Notes: generated by a model from the sequence alone, not told the origin. A DNA stretch of 33,935 bases from an uncultured Clostridia bacterium (GCA_947632195.1 CANROE010000020.1:1-33935), one strand, 5' to 3'; shown: positions 8,068-16,333, counted from the first letter of the stretch. Numbers and translations: made by a program.

Positions 8068-9344
8068 GAGTGATCGGCGCGGGGCTCGCGGGCAGCGAGG
8101 CGGCATACTTTTTGGGCAGCCGAGGCGTTGCGGTGGAACTCGTGGAGATGAAACCCGCAAAATTCACCCCCGCCCATGAAAGCGAAAATTTCGGGGAACT
8201 CGTCTGCTCCAATTCCTTGAAGAGCGACGACGTTTTCGGCAATGCCTGCGGACTTCTGAAAGAGGAGATGAGACGGCTCGGCTCGCTCACCATGCAGGCG
8301 GCGGAGTTCTCCCGCGTGCCTGCGGGCGGCGCGCTCGCCGTCGATCGCGGGAAATTTTCGGCATATGTCACCGAGCACATCTGCGCATGCAAGCATATCA
8401 CCGTCAAATGCGAGGAAGTATGCGCCCTGCCGCAGGCGGGGATCGTCGCCACAGGGCCGCTCACCTCGGACGCGCTCATGAAGGATATCGAAGGGAAGTT
8501 CGGCTCCCAGCACTTTTTCGACGCGTCCGCGCCCATCGTCTCGGCCGAGAGCATCGATATGGCGCACGTCTTTACCGCCGACCGCTACGGCAACGGCACG
8601 GGAGACTACCTCAACTGCCCGCTCACCAAGGAAGAATACGAGCTCTTCGTGCGGGAACTTCTCGGCGCGGAGCGCGCAAAACTGCATACGTTTGAGAAAA
8701 ACGAGATCTTCGAGGGGTGTATGCCCGTCGAAGTGATGGCGGCGCGGGGCAAAGATACCCTGCGCTTTGGCACATTCAAGCCCGTGGGACTTTTCGACGG
8801 CGAGGGCAGACGTCCCTACGCCGTACTGCAACTGCGGAAGGAGAACGCCGAGGGCACGATGTACGGCCTCGTCGGCTGCCAGACCAACCTCAAATTCGGG
8901 GAGCAGAAACGGGTATTTTCCCTCATTCCCGCCCTGAAAAACGCCGAGTTTTTGCGCTACGGCGTGATGCACCGCAATTCCTATCTGCGCGGTCCCGAAG
9001 TCCTGAATGCCGATTTTTCGGTAAAAACGCAACACGGGTTGTATTTTGCGGGGCAGATCACGGGCGTTGAGGGGTATGTGGAGAGCGCAGCCTCGGGCCT
9101 TCTTGCCGCGATCCACGTTTGGAACGAACTCGGCGGAAGGGAGACATATGTGCCCGAGGACACCTGCGTGTGCGGGGCGCTGTCCCGCTATATCGCGACC
9201 CCCAACAAACATTTCGAGCCGATGAATGCGAACTACGGCATTCTTCGTCCCCTCGACGTGCGCGACAAAAAGGAAAAACGCCGCATGATGGCGGAACGCG
9301 CCCTCGAAGAGATCGAAAAATTCAAAACTTATTCCCGTATTTAA
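8064..9344 (+). CDS. trmFO: Methylenetetrahydrofolate-tRNA-(uracil-54 C5)-methyltransferase, FAD-dependent
   Basis: TrmFO makes ribothymidine at position 54 of tRNA using methylenetetrahydrofolate and FADH2. The 426-residue product starts at once with the FAD-binding motif VIGAGLAGSEAAYFL and continues with EMKPAKFTPAHES. The two cysteines known to matter in the family are visible in GELVCSNSLKSD (about residue 48) and EGCMPVEVMAARGKDTLRFG (about 219). The C-terminus has YFAGQITGVEGYVESAASG and PMNANYGILRPL, both diagnostic. The start is GTG at 8064, overlapping the topA stop; no better ATG lies near, and the glycine-rich loop would be lost from any later start. Confidence 0.96.
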   Translation: MRVIGAGLAGSEAAYFLGSRGVAVELVEMKPAKFTPAHESENFGELVCSNSLKSDDVFGNACGLLKEEMRRLGSLTMQAAEFSRVPAGGALAVDRGKFSAYVTEHICACKHITVKCEEVCALPQAGIVATGPLTSDALMKDIEGKFGSQHFFDASAPIVSAESIDMAHVFTADRYGNGTGDYLNCPLTKEEYELFVRELLGAERAKLHTFEKNEIFEGCMPVEVMAARGKDTLRFGTFKPVGLFDGEGRRPYAVLQLRKENAEGTMYGLVGCQTNLKFGEQKRVFSLIPALKNAEFLRYGVMHRNSYLRGPEVLNADFSVKTQHGLYFAGQITGVEGYVESAASGLLAAIHVWNELGGRETYVPEDTCVCGALSRYIATPNKHFEPMNANYGILRPLDVRDKKEKRRMMAERALEEIEKFKTYSRI

Positions 9345-9430
9345 ACCATGTTTGCCGTTTTACGGCGGCAAAAAGAGGGTATATATAAACAAATTCCACG
9401 CCTTTTAAAAGCGTTGACAAGGAGAATCGT

Positions 9431-9964
9431 ATGGAATTCAGAGGAACTACCATCTGCGCCGTGAAAAAGGACGGCGTGACGGCGATCGCGGGGGACGGAC
9501 AAGTCACCATGGGCGAGAGCGTCGTCTTTAAAAACAGCGCGATCAAAGTGCGCAGAATTTACGGAGGCAAGGTCATTTTGGGCTTTGCGGGGAGCGTCAC
9601 CGACGCATTCTCCCTCTCCGAGCGGTTCGAGGGCATGCTCAACAAGTTCGCGGGCAACCTCATGCGCTCGGCGGTCGAACTTGCCGATCTTTGGCGGTCG
9701 GATAAGATCGGCAGAAAGCTCGACGCGATGATGATCACCGCCGATAAGGATACTTTGCTCATTCTCTCGGGCACGGGGGAGGTCATCGAGCCCGACGAGG
9801 GGATCTGCGCCATCGGCAGTGGCGGCAATTACGCCCTCGCCGCAGCCCGCGCGCTTGCCCAAAATACCGACTTCTCCGCCGAGGAGATCGCGCGCAAATC
9901 GCTCAAAATCGCTTCTGAGATCTGCGTTTTCACCAACGATCATATTATATGCGAGGTGGTATAG
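9431..9964 (+). CDS. hslV: ATP-dependent protease subunit HslV (ClpQ)
   Basis: HslV is the threonine protease ring of the HslVU proteasome-like complex. The 177-residue product has the family length. The N-terminal threonine nucleophile is in RGTTICAV, so a five-residue propeptide (MEFRG) must be removed to expose Thr6. Further hallmarks are [25 protein letters not shown] and [17 protein letters not shown]. The Shine-Dalgarno AAGGAG lies 7 bp ahead of the ATG. Its partner hslU is normally next door with little or no gap. Here 600 bp of repeats intervene, which may matter for stoichiometry. Confidence 0.96.
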   Translation: MEFRGTTICAVKKDGVTAIAGDGQVTMGESVVFKNSAIKVRRIYGGKVILGFAGSVTDAFSLSERFEGMLNKFAGNLMRSAVELADLWRSDKIGRKLDAMMITADKDTLLILSGTGEVIEPDEGICAIGSGGNYALAAARALAQNTDFSAEEIARKSLKIASEICVFTNDHIICEVV

Positions 9965-9967
9965 GTT

Positions 9968-10006
9968 CACGAAAAATCTTTTGCTTACGCAAAATCTTTT
10001 TCCGTG
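9968..10006 (+). repeat. Hairpin with symmetric TC/TC internal loop, copy 1
   Basis: Arms GAAAAA-TC-TTTTGC and GCAAAA-TC-TTTTTC pair fully apart from a central 2x2 TC/TC loop; an outer CAC/GTG clamp adds a one-base bulge. The apical loop is TTAC. It starts 4 bp after the hslV stop and could form the 3' end of the hslV message, although no T tract follows. Confidence 0.85.
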
Positions 10007-10007
10007 A

Positions 10008-10066
10008 GGAAACTTGCGTGGGCGGTTTAACGAGATTGTCTTCGCGGTCGTTTCATCTAACACTAA
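10008..10066 (+). repeat. Segment duplicated on both sides of hslU
   Basis: This stretch, containing GGGCGGTTTAACGAGATTG, reappears at about 11928-11986 with few changes. Arms AACGA and TCGTT are kept while the bases between them differ at three sites. It follows hairpin copy 1 directly, and the downstream copy also follows a CACG/CGTG hairpin. Confidence 0.85.
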
Positions 10067-10080
10067 GCCGCAGGTGTGCG

Positions 10081-10505
10081 GCAAATTGTGGGCGCTTATG
10101 GAAAAGCGTGGTTTTCCAACGCGCAGTGATTTTATTCACGAAAAATCTTTTGCTGGCGCAAAATCTTTTTCCGTGAGGAAACGGTGTTTCTTGCTGTCAC
10201 TTTCTCGGAGAACCCCTCAGTCACTCACTGCGTTCGTGCCAGCTCCCCTGCAAGGGGCGCCGAGGAGCGGCAAATTGTGGGCGCTTATGGAAAATGGCGA
10301 TTTTCCAACGCGCAGTGATTTTATTCACGAAAAATCTTTTGCTTGCGCAAAATCTTTTTCCGTGAGGAAACGGTGTTTCTTGCTGTCACTTTCTCGGAGA
10401 ACCCCTCAGTCACTCACTGCGTTCGTGCCAGCTCCCCTGCAAGGGGCGCCGAGGAGCGGCAAATTGTGGGCGCTTATGGAAAATGGCGATTTTCCAACGC
10501 GCAGT
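10081..10505 (+). repeat. Tandem 189-bp direct repeat, 2.25 copies, between hslV and hslU
   Basis: Units run 10081-10269, 10270-10458 and a 47-bp partial 10459-10505. The first two differ at only five positions by eye. Four are in the loop of a GGAAAA/TTTTCC hairpin (10100-10117 and 10289-10306) and one is in the loop of the TC/TC hairpin (10137-10175 and 10326-10364). Each unit also carries a module with CCCCT-GCA-AGGGG that recurs elsewhere in the window. Such near identity points to recent tandem duplication. No gene is visible between 9965 and 10564. Confidence 0.93.
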
Positions 10506-10564
10506 CATTGAAAACATAAAATCAGGGCTTTGCCCGTACATCCCTTTTTGACGGAGGTCAAGTT

Positions 10565-11875
10565 ATGGATCTTTCACCCAAACAAATTGTAAACGAACTC
10601 AATAAGCACATCATCGGGCAGGAGGAGGCCAAAAAGGCCGTCGCCATTGCCCTTCGCAACCGTTATCGCAGGGCGCAGCTCTCCCCTGAACTGAGGGAGG
10701 AGATCACCCCCAAAAACATCATCATGAAAGGGCCCACGGGCGTCGGCAAAACGGAGATCGCCCGCCGCCTCGCAAAGCTCGTCAAGGCCCCCTTCATCAA
10801 AGTGGAGGCCACGAAGTACACCGAAGTCGGCTACGTCGGCAAGGACGTTGAGGGCATGGTGCGCGATCTCGTGGAGTGCGCCTTCCGCCTCGTCAAGGAC
10901 GAAAAGACGGCCGAAGTCTCCGTAAAGGCGACCGCCGTTGCCGAGACCAAGATGGTGAAACTCCTCGCCGAGCTCAAAAAGACGGATAGGGGAGAGACCC
11001 CGCATGAAATTTTCGAGGCCAACCTGCTCGAATCGCTCCGCAAAGGGGTGTTCGACAACCTTGTCATTGAGACAGAAGTTCGCGACGAGCCCAAGAACAT
11101 GGAGCTCATTCCCGGCGGTGCGGCCATCAATCTCGGCTCCATCTTCGGCGAAATGCTCCCCCAGCGCAAGAAAAAGCGCAAGATCACCGTCAAAGAGGCG
11201 ATGAAGTTTTACATCGCCGAGGAGAGCGACAAGCTCATCGACGACGACGCCGTAAAGGATGAGGCGCTGCGGCGCGCCGAAAACGACGGCATTATCTTCA
11301 TCGACGAGATCGACAAGATCGCGGGAAAGGAGAATACTTCGGGCGCCGACGTCTCCCGCGAGGGCGTGCAGCGGGACATCCTTCCCATCGTGGAGGGGAG
11401 TACCGTCATGACAAAGTATGGGCCCGTCAAGACGGACTATATGCTCTTTATCGCTGCGGGCGCCTTCCATGTTGCGCGGGTGGAGGACCTCATCCCCGAA
11501 CTTCAAGGGCGGTTCCCCGTCTCGGTGGAGCTCTCTTCCCTCACCAAAGAGGACTTTGTAAACATTCTCACGAATACCGAGCACTCGCTCACCCAACAGT
11601 ATGCAGTGCTGCTCGCCGTGGATAACATCGATTTGAAGTTTACCCCCGACGCCATCGAGGCGATCGCCGAGATCTCCGAGGAGATCAATCTCACGAGCGA
11701 GGACATCGGCGCGCGCAGATTGCATACCGTGATGGAATATCTCTTGGAGGATATCTCCTTCAATGCGGGCGGCGGCGACTACCCCGTCGTCACCGTGGAG
11801 ATCAACCGCGCCTACGTCGAGGAACATTTGTCCAAGATCACAAAGGACAGAGATTTGAAGAAATATGTATTGTAA
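10565..11875 (+). CDS. hslU: ATP-dependent protease ATPase subunit HslU (ClpY)
   Basis: HslU is the AAA+ unfoldase that feeds substrates into HslV. The 436-residue product begins with SPKQIVNELNKHIIGQEEAKKAVAIALRNR, typical of the family. Walker A is GPTGVGKTEIARRLAKL (near residue 58) and the pore region is YTEVGYVGKDVEGMVRDL. The I-domain lies between about 110 and 230. Walker B is IIFIDEIDKIAGKE, sensor 2 is EDIGARRLHTVMEYLLEDI, and the C-terminal tail that docks into HslV ends KKYVL. GGAGG lies 7 bp ahead of the ATG. No promoter was recognised in the repeats upstream, so expression may depend on read-through from hslV across the hairpins. No codY follows, unlike Bacillus. Confidence 0.97.
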   Translation: MDLSPKQIVNELNKHIIGQEEAKKAVAIALRNRYRRAQLSPELREEITPKNIIMKGPTGVGKTEIARRLAKLVKAPFIKVEATKYTEVGYVGKDVEGMVRDLVECAFRLVKDEKTAEVSVKATAVAETKMVKLLAELKKTDRGETPHEIFEANLLESLRKGVFDNLVIETEVRDEPKNMELIPGGAAINLGSIFGEMLPQRKKKRKITVKEAMKFYIAEESDKLIDDDAVKDEALRRAENDGIIFIDEIDKIAGKENTSGADVSREGVQRDILPIVEGSTVMTKYGPVKTDYMLFIAAGAFHVARVEDLIPELQGRFPVSVELSSLTKEDFVNILTNTEHSLTQQYAVLLAVDNIDLKFTPDAIEAIAEISEEINLTSEDIGARRLHTVMEYLLEDISFNAGGGDYPVVTVEINRAYVEEHLSKITKDRDLKKYVL

Positions 11876-11879
11876 GGGG

Positions 11880-12034
11880 TTCACGCGTTTCTTTTCTCGC
11901 TACGCTCGAAAATAAACGCCGTGAGGAAACGTGCGCGGGCGGTTTAACGAGATTGCCCTCACGGTCGTTTCATCGGGCAAGAAGGCAAAAGGTTTTGCCA
12001 AATTGAGGCGCGCAGCGAAGAAACGTGGTTCTTC
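11880..12034 (+). repeat. Diverged copy of the hslV-hslU intergenic repeat, downstream of hslU
   Basis: The outer frame (TTCACG, then CGTGAGGAAAC, then GGGCGGTTTAACGAGATTG) matches 9965-10066. The first hairpin has a different interior (CGTTTCTTTTCTCG against CGAAAATAAACG) yet still folds. Further on, GAAGAA (12017-12022) and TTCTTC (12029-12034) take the place of GGAAAA and TTTTCC around a similar CGTGG loop, a compensatory exchange of both arms. Confidence 0.8.
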
Positions 12035-12049
12035 TCGCGCAGAGATTTC

Positions 12050-12145
12050 ATTGTCATTTCGACCAAGCCGCGTTAGCGGCGCGTGGAGAAATCTCACCCT
12101 ATTATAATGCGGTAGAGATGTCTCCGCTTCGGTCGACATGACAAT
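12050..12145. repeat. MITE-like element with imperfect terminal inverted repeats
   Basis: ATTGTCATTTCGACC (12050-12064) faces GGTCGACATGACAAT (12131-12145); the 15-bp ends differ by one base. Each end is also half of its own hairpin: ATTTC pairs with GAAAT inside on the left, and ATGTC with GACAT on the right. It contains a GCCGC/GCGGC stem and no open reading frame. Confidence 0.75.
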
Positions 12146-12711
12146 CAAAAGCCTTGGCGCCCCTTGCAGGGGAGCTGTCACGAGTTTGCGAGTGACTGAG
12201 GGTGGAGCGGTGCAATTCTGTTCAACAGCGCAGTGCGCTGTGAACTGCGCCGCGACAGGAGGCGTGGCCTCGCCGACGGGGTTTTGGCGGTACCTGCCGC
12301 CAAAACTCTCATAAAACCCTTTCCCCCTCCTTTCATTCGGGTACTTTCCCTAAAAGGGACAGCAAGGGATATGGTCCCCCCTTTCGGCTCACTGCGTTCG
12401 CCACTTTCCCCCGCGCGAAATGCGCGAGGGACAGCGAGAAACGATGAGATTTCTCCACTCCGCCTGCGGCTTCGGTCGAAATGACATATTAAGAATACCC
12501 CGCTCGAAATGACAGTAGAATCATAATGTGAGATTTCTCGACTGCGCTCGAAATGACATATTAAGAACAGCGCGGAGCGAAATGATAATAAAAATGCGGA
12601 CACCCTTCGACGGGCTCAGGGTGACGTGGTTTAGAATTTCCACGGGGCGAAATGACAATCAAGAGCCTTGGCACCCCTTGTAAGTTTCTTTTTTCGGAGA
12701 GGTTGCAAAAT
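12146..12711. repeat. Intergenic repeat mosaic before the Sel1 gene
   Basis: No gene is supported here. The stretch strings together modules seen elsewhere in the window. They include an inverted copy of the CCCCT/AGGGG module with GTGACTGAGGG (about 12150-12206) and a perfect 9-bp stem TTTTGGCGG/CCGCCAAAA (12282-12305). Two TTTCCC...GGGACAGC modules lie at about 12346-12368 and 12406-12436. ATTTC/GAAAT hairpins lie at about 12449-12485 and 12529-12556. A truncated CCTTGGCACCCCTTG lies at 12665-12680. Confidence 0.8.
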
Positions 12712-13533
12712 ATGGTACCGATTGTTTTAAGTCCTACGGTAAAATTCAAGCTTGAAACGCCTCATGAAGAGGTGCGCCTGCCCGAAACAAAGGCCGAATT
12801 CCGAGAGCTCCTCGATCGCGCCGAGGCGGGAAACGCGGACGCTCAGTATCTCGCCGCGTGCACTTACCGCGCACAGGGGGACGAACTCATGGACGAATTG
12901 CGCGCCCTGCCCTCCGGCAGCCCGAATCTGCGCGCGCCCTATCACATCGGCGATCGCAACCCGCTCTCGGACGGGGCGCAAAACTACTACCGTTCGGCAT
13001 TTACTTGGTTTCAAAAAGCCGCCGCGCAGGGCAACCCCGACGCGCTGTATGCGTTGAGCTGTTGCTATTCGCGGGGCGAGGGTACGGCGGAGTTCCCCGA
13101 AAAAGGGAGAGAACTTCTCAACGAGGCGGCCGAAAAAGGATGTTTTTGTGCGCAGTTTGACCTCGGCATGCTCTATTATCAGGGTTACGGGGAGAAAAAC
13201 GCCGCAGGAGAGTCTATCGGCTTTGTGGAACAGGACTTCGGCAAGGCGGTCTTTTGGCTGCAAAAGGCTGCCGCGCAGGGGGACGCCATGGCGCTCTATT
13301 TCCTCGGCAAATGCTGCGAGGAGGGGACGGGCACGGAACAAAACCAAACGCTCGCCGTCGGGTTCTATCTGCGGTCTGCCGAATTGGACAACCCTTGGGC
13401 GCAATGTGCGCTCGGCCGCTGTTATGAACACGGGATCGGGACCGAAAAAGACTTGGATCAAGCGAGAGAATATTACGCGCTGGCCGCCGAAACGGGCGAC
13501 GAAGAGGCGCTCGAAGCGCTCGGACGGCTATAA
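12712..13533 (+). CDS. Sel1-like tetratricopeptide repeat protein
   Basis: Sel1 repeats form helical-hairpin solenoids that bind other proteins. About five repeats are visible, with the family pattern of A.W..KAA.QGN..A.Y.L...Y..G.G. Examples are FQKAAAQGNPDALYALSCCY, LQKAAAQGDAMALYFLGKCC and YALAAETGDEEALEALGRL. No signal peptide is seen, so the 273-residue protein is probably cytoplasmic. I chose ATG 12712, preceded by CGGAGAGG, over an in-frame ATG at 12652, because the earlier start would translate intergenic repeat sequence into a 20-residue tail. hisS begins 12 bp after its stop with its own Shine-Dalgarno, so the two are probably cotranscribed. The specific partner is unknown. Confidence 0.88.
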   Translation: MVPIVLSPTVKFKLETPHEEVRLPETKAEFRELLDRAEAGNADAQYLAACTYRAQGDELMDELRALPSGSPNLRAPYHIGDRNPLSDGAQNYYRSAFTWFQKAAAQGNPDALYALSCCYSRGEGTAEFPEKGRELLNEAAEKGCFCAQFDLGMLYYQGYGEKNAAGESIGFVEQDFGKAVFWLQKAAAQGDAMALYFLGKCCEEGTGTEQNQTLAVGFYLRSAELDNPWAQCALGRCYEHGIGTEKDLDQAREYYALAAETGDEEALEALGRL

Positions 13534-13545
13534 AAGGAGAAGATC

Positions 13546-14802
13546 ATGATCAACATTCCGAAGGGAACCAAAGACGTGCTCCCGGGCGACGTTTATAAGT
13601 GGCAATACATCGAAGAGACGGCCCGCAAAACCGCACACGGTTATGGGTTTTCGGAGATCCGTACCCCCGTTTTTGAACACACCGAGCTCTTTCAGCGCGG
13701 CGTGGGGGAGACGACGGACGTCGTCGGCAAGGAGATGTACACCTTTCTCGACAAGGGCGGACGCTCCATCACCCTCCGCCCCGAGGGAACGGCAGGCGTT
13801 GCGCGCGCCTTCGTCGAAAACGGGTTGCAAGGGGGCGCGATGCCCTTTAAGGCATACTACCTCTTCTCCGCCTACCGCTACGAACGCCCGCAGGCGGGAC
13901 GGCTGCGCGAATTCCACCAATTCGGTGCCGAACTCTACGGCGCATCTTCTCCCTCGGCGGACGCCGAAGTCATTGCCCTCGCCGACGGCTTTCTCAAAAA
14001 TCTGGGGCTCAGACATGTGCAGCTGAATCTCAATTCCATCGGCTGCCCCGCCTGCCGCGCAAAGTATCAGGAGGCGCTCCGCGACTACTTCCGTCCCCAC
14101 CTCTCCGAAATGTGCCCCGACTGCAACGCCCGCTTTGAAAAAAATCCCATGCGCATGATCGACTGCAAGGAAGAGGGCTGTAAAAAGTTCACGGCGGGCG
14201 CGCCGCGCATGCTCGATTTTCTCTGCGACGAGTGCAGAGCGCACTTTGACAGAGTGCGGGAACTGCTGACGGGCGCGGGGATCTCCTACAACATCGATCC
14301 CTCCATCGTGCGCGGGCTCGACTATTACAGCCGCACGGTGTTTGAATTTACCTCGTCGGCGGCGGGCGCGCAGGGGACCGTGCTCGGCGGGGGAAGATAT
14401 GACGGGCTCTTGTCCCAGCTCGGCGCAAAACCCACCCCTGCGGTCGGGTTCGGCGCGGGGATCGAGCGGCTCTTGATGGTGCTCGACGCGGAGGGAGCGC
14501 AGATTCCTTCGCCCGAGGGCGTTTTGTGCTACCTCGCGGGCATGGACGAAAAGAGCCGCGAAAAGGCCTTCCTGCTTGCGCAGGAGCTGAGAAAAGAGGG
14601 AATTTCCTGCGAGACGGACCTCATGGAACGTTCGGTGAAAGCGCAGTTCAAATATGCCGACAAGCTCGGCGCGGCGTTCGTCGCCGTCATCGGAGAGAGT
14701 GAACTTGAAGAAGGCGCGGCGGAAGTCAAGGATATGCGCAGTTCTTCCTCCGAGCGGGTGAAATTCGACCGTCTTGCACAATATATCAAGGATAAGAGGT
14801 GA
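13546..14802 (+). CDS. hisS: Histidine-tRNA ligase
   Basis: HisRS charges tRNA-His. The 418-residue class II synthetase begins IPKGTKDVLPGDVYKW. It has motif 1 with FSEIRTPVFEHTELFQRGVGE and motif 2 with RPEGTAGVARAF and RYERPQAGRLREFHQFGAELYG. The histidine-specific motif is GLDYYSRTVFEF and motif 3 is PAVGFGAGIERLLMVL. The C-terminal anticodon-binding domain runs from about residue 325. A cysteine-rich insertion (CPACRAKY, MCPDCNARF, CKEEGCKKF) near residues 165-210 is common in Firmicutes. AAAAGGAG precedes the start. trxA follows after 3 bp. Confidence 0.97.
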   Translation: MINIPKGTKDVLPGDVYKWQYIEETARKTAHGYGFSEIRTPVFEHTELFQRGVGETTDVVGKEMYTFLDKGGRSITLRPEGTAGVARAFVENGLQGGAMPFKAYYLFSAYRYERPQAGRLREFHQFGAELYGASSPSADAEVIALADGFLKNLGLRHVQLNLNSIGCPACRAKYQEALRDYFRPHLSEMCPDCNARFEKNPMRMIDCKEEGCKKFTAGAPRMLDFLCDECRAHFDRVRELLTGAGISYNIDPSIVRGLDYYSRTVFEFTSSAAGAQGTVLGGGRYDGLLSQLGAKPTPAVGFGAGIERLLMVLDAEGAQIPSPEGVLCYLAGMDEKSREKAFLLAQELRKEGISCETDLMERSVKAQFKYADKLGAAFVAVIGESELEEGAAEVKDMRSSSSERVKFDRLAQYIKDKR

Positions 14803-14805
14803 AAT

Positions 14806-15117
14806 ATGGTCAAAGAAATGACAGGACAGGAGCTCGACGAGCTTGTGGCAACGGGCAAAAAGACAGTGTGCGACTTTTTCGCGACCTGGTGCGGGCCGTG
14901 CAGGATGCTTTCGCCCGTGATGGAGGAATTGAGCGAAGAATTCCCCGATACGACCTTTGCGAAAGTGGATGTCGATCAAAACGGAGATTTGGCGGCGTCG
15001 CTCAACGTCTTTTCCATTCCCGATGTGTTTGTGTTTGAAAACGGAGAAGTCAAAGATCACAACCTCGGGTATTTGCCCAAGGAACAGATGAGAGAGTTCT
15101 TGAAAAAGAACTTGTAA
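14806..15117 (+). CDS. trxA: Thioredoxin
   Basis: This 103-residue cytoplasmic disulfide reductase has the canonical active site ATWCGPCRML (cysteines near residues 28 and 31) and the cis-proline loop FSIPDVFVFENGE near residue 70. Length is typical. It starts 3 bp after the hisS stop, with AAGAGG serving as ribosome binding site inside the end of hisS, so it is in the Sel1-hisS operon. No thioredoxin reductase is in the window. Confidence 0.95.
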   Translation: MVKEMTGQELDELVATGKKTVCDFFATWCGPCRMLSPVMEELSEEFPDTTFAKVDVDQNGDLAASLNVFSIPDVFVFENGEVKDHNLGYLPKEQMREFLKKNL

Positions 15118-15123
15118 GTTTCA

Positions 15124-15155
15124 GCGCCGCCGCAGACTGCTGTCTGCGGCGGCGC
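15124..15155 (+). terminator. 14-bp perfect hairpin after trxA
   Basis: GCGCCGCCGCAGAC pairs perfectly with GTCTGCGGCGGCGC around a TGCT loop, starting 6 bp after the trxA stop. Only TTCCCC follows, so it is a strong hairpin with a weak U tract; it may act as terminator or 3' protector of the operon. Confidence 0.6.
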
Positions 15156-15191
15156 TTCCCCGAGGAAATTTTTACAACCCCTTTGAAAAGG

Positions 15192-15220
15192 TTGATATTT
15201 TCGCGGAATCATGTTATACT
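15192..15220 (+). promoter_or_regulatory. Promoter of the small lipoprotein gene
   Basis: TTGATA (15192-15197), a 17-bp spacer and TATACT (15215-15220) with an extended -10 TG at 15212-15213. AGGAG at 15236-15240 serves the ATG at 15248. Confidence 0.75.
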
Positions 15221-15247
15221 GTATGCAAGTAATGCAGGAGACGAAGT

Positions 15248-15958
15248 ATGAAACGCAGATTTTTTGCCGTCGCGGGCACGCTTGCCGTAACGCTCTTTGT
15301 GTCGTTCGGGTTTGCGGGCTGTAAGCCCTCCGAACCCGATCCCGAACCCGAACCGCCGCACAGCCACGTTTTCAGCGACTGGCTCACCGATGAGGAGAAA
15401 CATTGGCAGGAATGCACCGTCTGCCATCAGATCCTCATCGAAAATACGCATACCTTTGACAACGTCACGGGTTTTGAATACCCCGCCTACTTAGACGCCA
15501 CCATGCCGATGTTGCGGGTCACGACGCCCGCCGACAAGACGGGAGAGGTGTACATCAAAGAAGTGTGGGCGTGCCTGAATAAGAAGGAGGGGGCGGCGCT
15601 GAGAGTCGCCTATTCCCCCAACCCCGAGGGGACGTTCGCAGGCTATGTCGAAATTTCGGCCGAGGAGGGGGGCTGGACCAAGATGTCCTTCCCCAACGCC
15701 GGCTTGCGCGCCAAACTCTATTCCTATTTCCGCTTGCAGGCGGTCGGAGACAGTCTGACGGTAAGAGAGATCATCTTTTTCGGCAGCGACGAGGAAGGAA
15801 AAGAGACCTACTTTTTGATGAACGTCGAAAATACGGGTCCCGACTTCTCGGGACAGGAAGGAAACCGCCAGAAAGGCTTGATCGACGAACAGCAGTTCCC
15901 CAACGAGAAACGGGAGTGCACCGTTTGCCACTACCCCGAGCCCAAGACGCAGGAGTGA
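15248..15958 (+). CDS. Small lipoprotein with CxxC module and discoidin-like domain
   Basis: The 236-residue product has a lysine/arginine-led signal peptide and a lipobox ending GFAGC, so Cys25 is probably lipidated and the protein sits on the outer face of the membrane. A PDPEPEP linker follows. Next is a module of the type HSHVFSDW...HWQECTVCH...HTFD, common in Firmicute surface proteins. A domain with VYIKEVWACLN (about residue 100) and REIIFFGSDEE (about 173) follows, similar to that in the 1145 membrane protein. The tail has a second CTVCH. It is monogenic with its own promoter. No enzymatic motif is seen and its function is unknown. Confidence 0.8.
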   Translation: MKRRFFAVAGTLAVTLFVSFGFAGCKPSEPDPEPEPPHSHVFSDWLTDEEKHWQECTVCHQILIENTHTFDNVTGFEYPAYLDATMPMLRVTTPADKTGEVYIKEVWACLNKKEGAALRVAYSPNPEGTFAGYVEISAEEGGWTKMSFPNAGLRAKLYSYFRLQAVGDSLTVREIIFFGSDEEGKETYFLMNVENTGPDFSGQEGNRQKGLIDEQQFPNEKRECTVCHYPEPKTQE

Positions 15959-16133
15959 AGAATTTGCGCGGAGTTGCGTGGGCTCGTTTATAGCGTTTGC
16001 GAAATAATGTGAGATTTCTCCACTTCGCTCGCTTTGCTCGCTACGGTCGAAATGACAGTAAAAAGAATGCGGGGGCGAAAAGACAAATGAAGAAACACGG
16101 GGTGGAATGGCAAATTTGAAACATTGTTCTAAA

Positions 16134-16333
16134 ATTGTCATGTCGAGTGGAGGCGAGACATCTCTACCTCGTCGCCACGCGCCCGCATTATACGCTTTCC
16201 TTGCGAAGAGCTCGGTTTGCGTGCGGTGGCTCCTCTTCCCGAAAAATCTTGCTCTGCAATCTTTTTCGGGAGCCCTATTATTGTGAGATTTCTCCACTTC
16301 GCTCGCTTTGCTCGCTGCGGTCGAAATGACAAT
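16134..16333. repeat. 200-bp MITE-like element, near-duplicate of 33622-33834
   Basis: The ends are ATTGTCATGTCGAG and GGTCGAAATGACAAT, inverted with a few differences. Each end forms a hairpin with an internal arm: ATGTC with GACAT at the left, ATTTC with GAAAT at the right. In the middle (16238-16270) is a CCCGAAAAA-TC-TTGC hairpin with the same symmetric TC/TC loop as the hslV-hslU repeats. Flanking sequence with GAATGCGGG and AGAAACACGGGG is also shared with the copy near 33622. Confidence 0.85.

Noticed and set aside
9413-9418. TTGACA just before hslV as a -35 box
   Set aside because: No -10 box follows at a workable distance and it merges into the Shine-Dalgarno; likely chance.
12652-12711. 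Upstream ATG start for the Sel1-repeat protein
   Set aside because: The added 20 residues come from the widespread intergenic repeat, and ATG 12712 has the ribosome binding site.
15411-15940. CxxCH motifs of the small lipoprotein as c-type haem sites
   Set aside because: They sit in the common surface module of HxF...W...HW..C..C type; the giant protein has CxxCG in the same place, and no cytochrome maturation context is visible.
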